A stretch of 64,000 nt of DNA from an uncultured beta proteobacterium (lineage in GTDB: Bacteria > Pseudomonadota > Gammaproteobacteria > Burkholderiales > Burkholderiaceae), in the NCBI GenBank assembly GCA_903821995.1, contig CAIJNI010000080.1, positions 62,001 to 126,000 on the forward strand, in the 5' to 3' direction. Positions 53,654-61,396 of this stretch are shown here, one piece after another (position 1 is the first letter of the stretch; the number at the start of each line of letters is the position of its first letter). Both the position numbers and the translations under genes were made by a program. The notes under the pieces were generated by a model, which was not told where the DNA came from, did not search any database, and worked only from the letters and a program-made list of their open reading frames with translations.

Positions 53654-54199
53654 TTACTTAGATGCGCTCTGAGATGAGATTACCATAGTACAGGGTTTGT
53701 CAGTATGGTTGCTCCAAGCATGGTTGGTGCCACGCTGTACAACAATTTCACCAGCATTCATGATCACTTCTTCTTTATCAAGAATCAGAGTGATACTCCC
53801 CTCAATAATGAAACAAAAATCAAGCCGATTGGCTTTTTCCATATAGGGGTGAGGACTTAATGTTACGTAGTTCGAATTATGGGGAGCCCCTGCAGATTCA
53901 AAAAAATGCCTAATGTCAGAATCATTAATGCGAAGTTTCAGATCTTTATCTGGTGGAAAAGTAACATACCTACAAAGAGACCCACCTTTAGGAGGATTGA
54001 TGCCATACTTTTTAATATCAAAGTCTTCAGGAGTTTGCCACAGTTTAACGGGGGTCTCTTTTGATACCCATAAAAGTGACGATTTAAATCCAGGTCTTGC
54101 AGGATCCTCTATAAAAAAGGGTGAAGGTCCATCAGCAATTACCTTTGAGCGCTTATTTTCGTCAACAACAATCACTCTTCTATCTAATTTTCTTGACAT
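53654..54199 (-). CDS. Cupin-domain protein, type 2 (first cassette)
   Basis: 181 residues from the ATG at 54197-54199, with TAGGA upstream; a longer frame to 54229 would overlap the previous cupin gene. The sequence opens with SRKLDRRVIVVDEN. The cupin barrel is near residues 105-175: SPHPYMEKANRLDFCFIIEG, LILDKEEVIMNAGEIVVQRGTNHAWSN in pieces. His in SPHPYMEK and NHAWSN are the likely metal ligands. It pairs with the protein at 57164-57697, which ends with the same QRG-T-x-HAWSN segment. Likely a small metal-dependent isomerase, decarboxylase or dioxygenase; function unproven. Confidence 0.85.
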   Translation of the reverse strand: MSRKLDRRVIVVDENKRSKVIADGPSPFFIEDPARPGFKSSLLWVSKETPVKLWQTPEDFDIKKYGINPPKGGSLCRYVTFPPDKDLKLRINDSDIRHFFESAGAPHNSNYVTLSPHPYMEKANRLDFCFIIEGSITLILDKEEVIMNAGEIVVQRGTNHAWSNHTDKPCTMVISSQSASK

Positions 54200-54206
54200 A
54201 GCAATC

Positions 54207-54767
54207 CTACTCCTCAAATTGTCCAGCAAGCATCACAAAAGCCATTTGGCTTCCAACAAGGTCTCGCCATGCATGCCAACTTCCAACCTGAATCACGACA
54301 TCACCTGGATATAAAGTTCTCATACCACCATCATCAGTTAATAAAATGCGCTCACCAGTTAAAACAATACCGTAATCTAAAGTTTCAGATTTATGAATAC
54401 GTGTGGTAAACACATTTTGATTACCACGCTCATGCGTTCCACCTTCAGTAACTTTAGGAGGATGCTCAGCAGTGATGTATTTATCTGTGGCAGGATCGTA
54501 GTCAACAGGCTTTTGTGATGACTCAACAACTCTTAATCGACCACCACTATCAGGGGGTTCAAAATGAAATGGTACATCACCATCATCTTTGGTCCCAGAA
54601 ATTGGCACAGGATTTTTATCCCATAACCAAATGTCGGTCATTCCAGTGCCTTTCTTAAATTGATTTGCACTAACTGATGGCGCAGGACCATCATAAATAA
54701 CACAACTGCGACCGTCTTTATCTTCACCCGTCACAACGCGACGAATTGGTTTAATTCCTTCAGCCAT
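54207..54767 (-). CDS. Cupin-domain protein, type 1 (first cassette)
   Basis: 186 residues. Opening IKPIRRVVTGEDKDGRSCVIYDGPAPS, in pieces, then TDIWLWDKNPVPISG and PFHFEPPDSGGRLRVVE. The cupin part is RIHKSETLDYGIVLTGERILLTDDGG in pieces (about residues 120-145) and LYPGDVVIQVGSWHAWRD. The His of RIHKSE and of SWHAWR, and the Asp/Glu near DYG, are likely metal ligands. It is paralogous to the protein at 57724-58296. It follows the TPP enzyme by 30 bp, with an AGGAGGCAGC ribosome site. Confidence 0.87.
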   Translation of the reverse strand: MAEGIKPIRRVVTGEDKDGRSCVIYDGPAPSVSANQFKKGTGMTDIWLWDKNPVPISGTKDDGDVPFHFEPPDSGGRLRVVESSQKPVDYDPATDKYITAEHPPKVTEGGTHERGNQNVFTTRIHKSETLDYGIVLTGERILLTDDGGMRTLYPGDVVIQVGSWHAWRDLVGSQMAFVMLAGQFEE

Positions 54768-54797
54768 GCTGCCTCCTCATGTTTTATTGATGAAGTA

Positions 54798-56513
54798 TTA
54801 AGCGCCAGTTTTTTGATAAGAATGAAAATCTCTACCTGTTGCAGTCCACGGATGCTCAGCAATAGCATACATATCAGTTGCAACATCGACCACTACGGGT
54901 TTATTCATTGCAATCGCTTCATCTAATGCACCACGAAGGTCTTCAGCCTTTTCAACTCGAATCCCAGCCACACCAAAAGATTTAGCAACATCAGCAAAAT
55001 TTAATTCAGGAAAACGCCACATTTCTTCAGAACGACCCCGTTGTTTTCCACCATAAGCAGAATCATTTAAGCGAATCTCTTGATTGAGTGCACTATTGTT
55101 GTTAACCACAACAACAGTATTAATGTTGTGTCGTTTTGCAGTTTCAAGTTCACCAATATGATAATAAAAACCACCATCGCCAGTAAAACAAACGACAGGT
55201 TGATCAGGTAAAGCACATTTCACGCCAAGTGAGGCTGGAAATGCCCACCCCAATGATCCTGAGGTACGGAAATAACGCTGTTCAGGATGGTTTAATTCAA
55301 TAAAGCGTGATGTCCATATTCCTGCATGCCCCGTGTCAGAAACAACCACCCCATTTTCCGGTAATGCATTTGAAATTTCACGACAAATACGCGGTGGAAT
55401 AATAGGGCTTGCATTTGAAGTAGAGAGCTTGTCATTTTCAGTCCGCCATTCTTTAACCATTTCTTGTACACGTGCACGCCAAGCTGAAAGGTCAGAAGAT
55501 GGTCTGTCAGGAGCCATTTGAAAAAGTGTTTGTAAGCTAACTTTAGCGTCACCTAAGATAGATACGATATTTGGATAGTTGCGCCCCAATTCTGCAGGAT
55601 CAATATCTAACTGAATGACTGGCTTATCAGCAGATGGAAACATCCAGTTGTTAGTGACTTGACCACCTGTATGACTACCAATAAAGAATATTAAATCAGC
55701 CTCATGTACAGCACGGTTCGCACAATCTCTTGAGTAAGAACCAGGAACACCGACATTCAAAGGATGATGATCTGCCACCGCTGATTTTGAATTGAGTGAA
55801 GTGGCTACTGGAATCTTCATTTTTTCAATAAATTGAAGAAGCTCTTTCTGAGCCTCTGATCGCATTACTCCACCACCAGCAATAACGATCGGGCGCTGGG
55901 CTTTTAACAATAAATCTAAAGCTGCTTTCACATCATTTGTGTTCGGTGCAGGTCTAAATGCAGGAGCCTTGCTATACATTTTTTCTGCTAAAGGATTAAG
56001 TTCTACTTCAGCTTCAGTGATCTGACCTAAATGACTTTGAATTCTTAAATGCACTGGACCTGGAGATCCTGATGTGGCCATCCGAAAGGATTGGCGAAGA
56101 AGGTCTGGCAATCGTCCAACTGTATCAACACTTAAATTGGATTTAGTTAAACAGGTGAATTGTGTAATATCATCAACTTCTTGGTAAGCATGGCGATGAC
56201 GCGATACGGGTGTAGGCCCTCCAGTAATCGCTATGACTGGTGAACCAGCCATGTAAGCATCCCTTAAACCAGCCGCAAGATTGGATGCACCAATCATTTG
56301 TGCCATACAAACTCCGGGCTTTCCACTCGCTCTAGCATATCCATCTGCCATGTATGCGGCAGATTTTTCGCCGTGTGTCATTACCCTAGCAATGGGTAAA
56401 TCTTCCATTTCTGCAAAGGACTTAAGCATAAATGCTGGCACAAAAAAGATGTGCGATACACCATAATCAACCATTGCATCAGCAAAATACTTCGCGCCTG
56501 TCATTTTAGCCAT
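54798..56513 (-). CDS. Thiamine-diphosphate-dependent enzyme, acetolactate synthase-like (first cassette)
   Basis: 571 residues from the ATG at 56511-56513, preceded by GGAGGAGAC. The three domains of the POX/ALS family are present. Near residue 50 MTHGEKSAAYMADGYARASG holds the catalytic Glu. The central domain has IVIAGGGVMRSEA. The C-terminal TPP site has VVSDTGHAGIW and CFTGDGGFYYHIGELETA with VVVNNNSALNQE (GDG...NN motif). The YYH segment and GEKSA differ from true acetolactate synthase, and no small ALS subunit is nearby. It probably decarboxylates or joins a 2-oxo acid. First gene of a TPP-cupin-cupin-Bug-Bug operon. Confidence 0.88.
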   Translation of the reverse strand: MAKMTGAKYFADAMVDYGVSHIFFVPAFMLKSFAEMEDLPIARVMTHGEKSAAYMADGYARASGKPGVCMAQMIGASNLAAGLRDAYMAGSPVIAITGGPTPVSRHRHAYQEVDDITQFTCLTKSNLSVDTVGRLPDLLRQSFRMATSGSPGPVHLRIQSHLGQITEAEVELNPLAEKMYSKAPAFRPAPNTNDVKAALDLLLKAQRPIVIAGGGVMRSEAQKELLQFIEKMKIPVATSLNSKSAVADHHPLNVGVPGSYSRDCANRAVHEADLIFFIGSHTGGQVTNNWMFPSADKPVIQLDIDPAELGRNYPNIVSILGDAKVSLQTLFQMAPDRPSSDLSAWRARVQEMVKEWRTENDKLSTSNASPIIPPRICREISNALPENGVVVSDTGHAGIWTSRFIELNHPEQRYFRTSGSLGWAFPASLGVKCALPDQPVVCFTGDGGFYYHIGELETAKRHNINTVVVVNNNSALNQEIRLNDSAYGGKQRGRSEEMWRFPELNFADVAKSFGVAGIRVEKAEDLRGALDEAIAMNKPVVVDVATDMYAIAEHPWTATGRDFHSYQKTGA

Positions 56514-56793
56514 GTGAGTTGTCTCCTCCACCAGATTATTAAATCTTTATAATTTTTATTTCTTCGACATTTATACCTTGAATTCAGCTAGTTGCCTAAT
56601 AATAAAATCTTATAGTTCAATGTCTAACGGTTATAGAGAGCCATTAATTTATATAGCCCTAGAGAAAACTAAGGGTTTATTATAAGGAAAGAATAGTGAC
56701 TATGATAAATTTATGAATTCATTCTGAAATTTTGCGGTTAGCTTAAAAATTTCTAGTAGTTTTTTTGACGAATTATTTTGTTGAAAGGCTTTA
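56514..56793. other. Gene-free leader between the first cassette and the relics (280 bp)
   Basis: AT-rich DNA upstream of the TPP gene. It must hold the promoter of the minus-strand operon. CCCTAG (56663-56668) and CTAAGGG form an imperfect inverted pair, but I see no clear promoter boxes and no ORF. Confidence 0.4.
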
Positions 56794-56961
56794 ATGAATA
56801 TTCTTTCTAAAATTATTTTTGTTTTATTCTTGAATTCGAATCAGTTTTCTTATGCAGACGAATTCCCTAATAAACCGATTCGAATTATTGTTGGCTCGGG
56901 AGCAGATCAAATTGCTAGAATTCTAAGTGAGCAACTCAGTATCACTTGGGCCCAAAACTAA
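56794..56961 (+). pseudogene. Remnant of a Bug/TctC receptor gene (first 55 codons only)
   Basis: The frame gives a signal peptide (MNILSKIIFVLFLN), then ADEFPNKPIRIIVGSGADQ, IARILSEQLSITWAQN and a stop. This is the N-terminal sixth of a Bug receptor of the short-loop type. It aligns best with the gene at 60423 (EFPNKTVHLIVGSGADQVAR, LLGERLSVTWGQ). Everything after ITWAQ is missing, replaced by unrelated coding remains. It lacks any ligand-binding domain, so it should be non-functional. Confidence 0.88.
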
Positions 56962-57161
56962 TTGAGATGGTTGATCTTCGAACTAAGTCGGCTCCATATT
57001 CTATTGAACGTGTTGAAGTCGAGTTTGATGATCGAAAAACAATTTCTTGTCTACTGCACCTACTCCCCGATCGCCGTAAAGCACCCATAGTAATCTAAGT
57101 ACCAGGGATGGAGCAGACTAAAGAGGTTTTCCCTAAAGCCTACACCAATGCTTTCGCTTAA
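56961..57161 (+). pseudogene. Remnant of an alpha/beta hydrolase gene
   Basis: One frame reads IEMVDLRTKSAPYSIERVEV, then EFDDRKTISCLLHLLPDRR, KAPIVI, a TAA stop, VPGMEQTKEVFPKAYTNAFA and a second stop. This resembles the start of the catalytic domain of FrsA/DUF1100-type hydrolases, where a substrate-like strand is followed by LYLP, APVV and a VPGxxxxKE loop. The in-frame stop sits between PIVI and VPG. The nucleophile and the rest are lost. It joins the Bug remnant without a gap, consistent with a deletion that fused two genes. Confidence 0.7.
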
Positions 57162-57163
57162 AT

Positions 57164-57697
57164 TTACTCTTTTGCATCATGCGAAGAAATTGCAATAATA
57201 CATTCCTCATCAGACCTATTACTCCAAGCATGAGCAGTGCCACGCTGAACAATGCTATCGTTTTTCTTGAGATGGACCTCAGTCTTATCAAGAATTAAAG
57301 TAATTTCTCCTTTTAAAACAACGCATAAATCAAGGCTCTTTACCTTCTGGTAATAAGGGTGTTTGACACCGTCTTGATAAAGTGATGCTTGCAGAAGCCC
57401 TAATGCTTGGTAATAGGATCTGACCTGCTGTGCAGTAATTGTTGAAATCCACGATTTATCAGGCGGAAAAGTGTAAAAATGAAACATTGAACCACCTTTG
57501 GGAGGTTTCAGCATATGAGATTTAGCATCCACATCCTCAATATGATCAATTTTTGCCGGTGTACTTTGGGTCAGCCAAACTCTTTGGCGCTTAAACCCGG
57601 GCCTAGCAGGATCAATCAGTGGTGTATCTAAAATTTGGTCAGATAAAGCAAATGATTTTCCATCTGTAGTGTCTATTGTGACAATGCGGCGTACCAT
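57164..57697 (-). CDS. Cupin-domain protein, type 2 (second cassette)
   Basis: 177 residues. VRRIVTIDTTDGKSFALSDQ, then RPGFKRQRVWLTQSTPAKID and LKPPKGGSMFHFYTFPPDKSW correspond to RPGFKSSLLWVSKETPVKLW and INPPKGGSLCRYVTFPPDKDL in the first-cassette protein. The cupin core has VKHPYYQKVKSLDLCVVLKG and SIVQRGTAHAWSNRSDEE. Putative metal His are in HPYYQK and AHAWSN. It lies 26 bp after the type 1 cupin gene and its 3' end is 3 bp from the relics. Confidence 0.86.
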   Translation of the reverse strand: MVRRIVTIDTTDGKSFALSDQILDTPLIDPARPGFKRQRVWLTQSTPAKIDHIEDVDAKSHMLKPPKGGSMFHFYTFPPDKSWISTITAQQVRSYYQALGLLQASLYQDGVKHPYYQKVKSLDLCVVLKGEITLILDKTEVHLKKNDSIVQRGTAHAWSNRSDEECIIAISSHDAKE

Positions 57698-57723
57698 GTG
57701 ATTCCTATTATTTTGTATTGTGA

Positions 57724-58296
57724 TTATTTAACTTCTGGACCGGGTTCTGATCCCATCATGATGAATCCCATTAAACTCGTATCATCAGGGTTCTTCCATC
57801 CATGCCAATTTGCTAATTGAACAACGACATCACCTGGTAATAAAACTCTTTCTTCATCATCCAGTATGAGCGTTCGACTCCCCTCCATAACAAATCCGTA
57901 ATCTACTGTTTGCGATTGGTGAATGGGAGAACTATATGCATTCTTGCCCCCCTTGTCCCATGTGTGACTTCCTTTTCTTTGAAAAGGTGCAGTGATAGGT
58001 GCCGCAGTAGTATCGAGCAAAGGATCATAATCTTCAGGCTTAGCAGCAGACTGAACTATCCTCAAGTGTCCGCCTTGCCCAGGCGGGTCAAATGAAAATG
58101 GTAAATTTCCGTCATCCTCATGACCTGAGATATTAGCAGGACACTCCTTAAATACCCATACATCAGTCATCCCAGCACTTGCAGCAATGGTACCCACATT
58201 AACATTGGGTGCATCACTATCAAAAATAACAGTTGAATTTCCAGCCTCATCATTACCTGTCACTATTCTTCGAATAGCTTTCATTTCTAATGCCAT
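57724..58296 (-). CDS. Cupin-domain protein, type 1 (second cassette)
   Basis: 190 residues. MKAIRRIVTGNDEAGNSTVI matches the first-cassette opening IKPIRRVVTGEDKDGRSCVI. MTDVWVFKECPANISG, PFSFDPPGQGGHLRIVQS and the cupin core IHQSQTVDYGFVMEGSRTLI with LLPGDVVVQLANWHGWKN follow. The second metal His motif is NWHGW rather than SWHAW. It has a TAGGAGCTGAG ribosome site and lies 14 bp after the LysR gene on the same strand. Confidence 0.87.
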   Translation of the reverse strand: MALEMKAIRRIVTGNDEAGNSTVIFDSDAPNVNVGTIAASAGMTDVWVFKECPANISGHEDDGNLPFSFDPPGQGGHLRIVQSAAKPEDYDPLLDTTAAPITAPFQRKGSHTWDKGGKNAYSSPIHQSQTVDYGFVMEGSRTLILDDEERVLLPGDVVVQLANWHGWKNPDDTSLMGFIMMGSEPGPEVK

Positions 58297-58310
58297 CTCA
58301 GCTCCTATTT

Positions 58311-59246
58311 CTATTTATTGTTGTCAGTATTGAGCATAACCCGATTCAGATATTCATTATTAAAATCGGGTTGGATCATATTAATAAATTCCATCACATT
58401 AGGCCTTAAGTACTTGTCCCGGAGAATCAAGATATTAGTTTGACTCGAAGGAAAAATATGAGAGGCATCTAAAATTTGAATTCCAAGATCTTTTGATTTT
58501 TCATACGTAACAGTAGGTAGAATTGCAATGCCGTGGCCTAGCTCAACGTAAGCTTTGATGACGTCTGAATCAATGGCACTCATGAAAATTTGAGGTGTGA
58601 TTCCTTCTTTCTCAAATGCTTTTAATACATCAGCTCCACCTGGCAGATGACGATCAATAATTAAAAGGGGATACTCTGCAAGGTCACGAAGCGTAATGTT
58701 TTTTTTGGTCAGCAAAGGACTTGTGTTCGTCACAAAAATGCTTCTATCCAGTTGGCCGCAGGGCAAACAAAGGATGGAATCCTGTTCTTCAAAGAGCTTT
58801 GCACATATACCAAAATCAACTTCCCCTTGTAATACCCAATTGGAAATCTCAAAAGGACTTCCCTGCCTAATCTCTAAATGGACCTTTGGATTTTTCTCTT
58901 TAAAAGAGTTGATGATGGGCATTAAGGTATATTTAGCGTGAGCATGAGTAGTCCCTAGGGATAACTGACCAGTACTTTTGTGAGAGAATTCATCTCCAAT
59001 CAGCTTTAAATTACTCATGTCAGACATCATTCGTTGAGCAATCGTAAACACTTTTTTACCAGGCTCGGTAAGTCCGACAATGCGATTACCATTTCTAATG
59101 AGAACCTTAATACCAATTTCTTCTTCTAGCATCTGGATTTGCTTACTAATTCCTGGCTGAGAAGTATGTAATTCTTTAGCTGCGCTAGAAATACTGAATT
59201 TAGCATTCACTATCCCACATAAATAACGCAGCTGTTGAAGGTTCAT
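58311..59246 (-). CDS. LysR-family regulator of the CysB/Cbl branch
   Basis: 311 residues. The HTH opening MNLQQLRYLCGIVNAKFSIS and the recognition part HTSQPGISKQIQMLEEEIG have the same form as CysB (LQQLRY, TSQPGISKQ, MLEDELG). The sensor domain keeps CysB landmarks: GTTHAHAKYTL (inducer-site Thr residues), RQGSPFEISNWVLQGEVDFGI in pieces, LDRSIFVT and SDVIKAYVELGHGIAI. CysB-type proteins usually respond to sulfur compounds, but here the gene is tied to catabolic genes. It is divergent from the Bug-Bug-TPP operon and leads the two cupin genes. Confidence 0.9.
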   Translation of the reverse strand: MNLQQLRYLCGIVNAKFSISSAAKELHTSQPGISKQIQMLEEEIGIKVLIRNGNRIVGLTEPGKKVFTIAQRMMSDMSNLKLIGDEFSHKSTGQLSLGTTHAHAKYTLMPIINSFKEKNPKVHLEIRQGSPFEISNWVLQGEVDFGICAKLFEEQDSILCLPCGQLDRSIFVTNTSPLLTKKNITLRDLAEYPLLIIDRHLPGGADVLKAFEKEGITPQIFMSAIDSDVIKAYVELGHGIAILPTVTYEKSKDLGIQILDASHIFPSSQTNILILRDKYLRPNVMEFINMIQPDFNNEYLNRVMLNTDNNK

Positions 59247-59300
59247 AGTTGGTACCCTAAGACATCGATGATTTTGATTATTTTATTAACTTTCATTTTA

Positions 59301-59352
59301 TATCATCAATTCAAGAAAATATTTGGATGAACCAATTTCTGTAATTGATATA
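59301..59352. promoter_or_regulatory. Possible LysR binding region
   Basis: In the 203-bp gap between the LysR gene and the first Bug gene, TATCATCAAT (59301-59310) and ATTGATATA (59344-59352) form an imperfect inverted pair about 33 bp apart. This is the sort of spaced site expected for a divergent LysR-controlled promoter. I see no clear promoter boxes. Confidence 0.35.
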
Positions 59353-59449
59353 AGCTATATTTTCGTAGTATGATTACTTTGTTATTAAAATTATTTTTCA
59401 TAACAACACAATAAAAATAATTCGACAAAGTCGATAATGGAGACAAATA

Positions 59450-60412
59450 ATGTTCAAAATGAGAGTTTTGATTCATACTGTATTTGGTTTTTTAGTTTTC
59501 TTGACTACACACATTTCGTTTGCGGAAGACTATCCCAATAAACCCATTCGAATTATCGTTGGTCCTGGAACAGATGCTTTAGCCAGAATACTGAGTGAAA
59601 AAATATCAGAAGACTGGGGCAATCCTGTGATCGTAGATGTCAGACCAGCTGCTGGTGGAATTGTTGCAGGTGATGCAGTAGCAAAAGCAGCACCTGATGG
59701 ATACACCCTGCTCCTGTCGTCAAGTGCTTATACGATTAACTCTGTACTGCAACCCAAATTACCTTTTGATTTTGTGAAAGATTTAAAACCGGTGAGTTTA
59801 ATCGCAACTATCCCGATTGTTTTGGTAGTTAATAACGAACTTGCTGCACAAAATGTAAAAGATTTGGTTTCATTGGCAAAGAGTAAACCAGGCGCACTAA
59901 ATTATGGCTCATCAGGTAATGGCACTCCAGCACATTTAACTGCAGAGATGTTTAACCAAGCTACAAATGTAAGCATCGTCCATGTCCCATACAAAGGGAT
60001 AGCACCATCAGTGACAGATACAATTGGCGGCCAAGTGCAACTCATGTTTTCAGTAGCACCCTCCGTATTACCAATGATTAGAGGCAATAAATTACGCGCA
60101 ATCGCAGTCACAAGTACAAAACGTTATAAGTTACTTCCAGATGTCCCCACTGTTATAGAACAAGGCTATCCAGATGTTGTTTATGGCGGATGGAATGGTA
60201 TCCATGTGCCGGCTAAAACTCCTCCTGAAATTGTTCAAAAATTAAATGCTGAAATTACTAAGATTCTTAGCCTTCCTGAGGTTCAAGCAAAAGTAGAAGC
60301 AGCTGGGTTTGAGAGCTTTATTGGTACAACGAGTGATTTTGAATCATTTGAGTCCAACGAAATTATCCGACTTAAGAAGCTCGTAAAATCCGCTAATATC
60401 AAAATCGATTAG
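59450..60412 (+). CDS. Bug/TctC-family periplasmic solute receptor (short loop)
   Basis: 320 residues. GGAGA ribosome site 6 bp before the ATG. The signal peptide ends near SFAEDYP. The ligand loop is the short IIVGPGTDALARIL. DVRPAAGGIVAGDAVAKAAP, in pieces, VHVPYKGIAPSVTDTIGG, PTVIEQGYPDV and YGGWNGIHVPAKTPP follow. First gene of the plus-strand operon Bug-Bug-TPP-SMP30, divergent from the LysR gene. It and the next gene are tandem paralogues. Confidence 0.93.
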   Translation: MFKMRVLIHTVFGFLVFLTTHISFAEDYPNKPIRIIVGPGTDALARILSEKISEDWGNPVIVDVRPAAGGIVAGDAVAKAAPDGYTLLLSSSAYTINSVLQPKLPFDFVKDLKPVSLIATIPIVLVVNNELAAQNVKDLVSLAKSKPGALNYGSSGNGTPAHLTAEMFNQATNVSIVHVPYKGIAPSVTDTIGGQVQLMFSVAPSVLPMIRGNKLRAIAVTSTKRYKLLPDVPTVIEQGYPDVVYGGWNGIHVPAKTPPEIVQKLNAEITKILSLPEVQAKVEAAGFESFIGTTSDFESFESNEIIRLKKLVKSANIKID

Positions 60413-60422
60413 GGTTCCTATT

Positions 60423-61382
60423 ATGAAAAAAATACTCTTTATCTCGTACCTTTTTCTCGGCCTGATTAATCTGTCATATGCCCAGGAGTTTCCAAATAAA
60501 ACCGTTCATCTCATAGTCGGTTCTGGCGCAGATCAAGTTGCAAGACTTTTAGGTGAGCGACTCAGTGTCACATGGGGTCAAGCTGTTATTGTTGAAAATC
60601 GGCTAGCCGCAGGTGGCATGGTTGCAGCAGATACCGTTGCAAAATCTGCTCCAGATGGTAGCAATATACTTTTATCCTCGAGTGCTTATCCTCTTCTTCA
60701 AGCAACTCGAACTAAAATGCCAGTGAACTTTTTTGAAGATCTTACGCCAGTTATTATGTTTTCAAGATCTACATTTATATTGGTAGTCAATAAAGATCTC
60801 CCGGTTTCAAATCTTAATGAAATTATTGAACTTGCAAAAAAGACTAAAGAGAAAGGCGGTCGAGGTCTAAATTATGGTTCAGTCGGACCAGGAACTACCT
60901 CTCACATTGCAGGCGAAATGTTTAATCAAGAAGCAAATATTAATTTAACTCATGTACCTTACAAAAGCTTCCCTGCTGCTGTGACCGATTTAATTGCAGG
61001 TGAGCTAGAAATGATCTTCGCTCCGCTTTCATCGGTTCTGCCTTTAATTAAGGATGGCAAAATTAAAGCCATTGGCGTTAGTACAGAAAAGCACGATCCC
61101 TATTTACCTGAATTAACAACCTTCACTGAACAGGGGTACCCTAACATGACATTTGTTGGCTGGAATGGTTTTCATGTCAGCTCCAAGACACCGCCAACTA
61201 TAGTCCAAAAAATTTATCAAGATACCAATAAAATTATTAGCGATCCTACATTTATTGCCAAAGCAAAACAAATGGGTTATCAACTCGTCAGTTTTAATCC
61301 AAAAGAGTTTTCCGACCTGCAGGATAAGGATTTTAAAAAGTTTAGTGCGATTACTAAAAAAGCAAATATTAAAGTTGATTAA
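60423..61382 (+). CDS. Bug/TctC-family periplasmic solute receptor (short loop, second copy)
   Basis: 319 residues. Signal peptide ends near SYAQEFP. The short ligand loop is LIVGSGADQVARLL, the same as in the relic at 56794. ENRLAAGGMVAADTVAKSAP in pieces, THVPYKSFPAAVTDLIAGE, TTFTEQGYPNM and FVGWNGFHVSSKTPP follow. It lies 10 bp after the preceding receptor gene and 14 bp before the TPP gene. A three-residue insertion (KEKGG, about residue 140) is seen relative to the neighbour. Confidence 0.93.
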   Translation: MKKILFISYLFLGLINLSYAQEFPNKTVHLIVGSGADQVARLLGERLSVTWGQAVIVENRLAAGGMVAADTVAKSAPDGSNILLSSSAYPLLQATRTKMPVNFFEDLTPVIMFSRSTFILVVNKDLPVSNLNEIIELAKKTKEKGGRGLNYGSVGPGTTSHIAGEMFNQEANINLTHVPYKSFPAAVTDLIAGELEMIFAPLSSVLPLIKDGKIKAIGVSTEKHDPYLPELTTFTEQGYPNMTFVGWNGFHVSSKTPPTIVQKIYQDTNKIISDPTFIAKAKQMGYQLVSFNPKEFSDLQDKDFKKFSAITKKANIKVD

Positions 61383-61396
61383 CAAGGAGAAATTGA

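Noticed and set aside
53913..54314. 133-codon plus-strand ORF across the cupin pair
   Set aside because: It lies antisense to two well-supported cupin genes and has no recognisable features or ribosome site.
54798..56513. TPP enzyme as sulfoacetaldehyde acetyltransferase (Xsc), suggested by the nearby CysB-like regulator
   Set aside because: The N-terminal and active-site segments (MTHGEKSAAYMADGYAR) are of a general ALS-like type, and no Pta or sulfonate-specific genes are nearby. The assignment cannot be supported.
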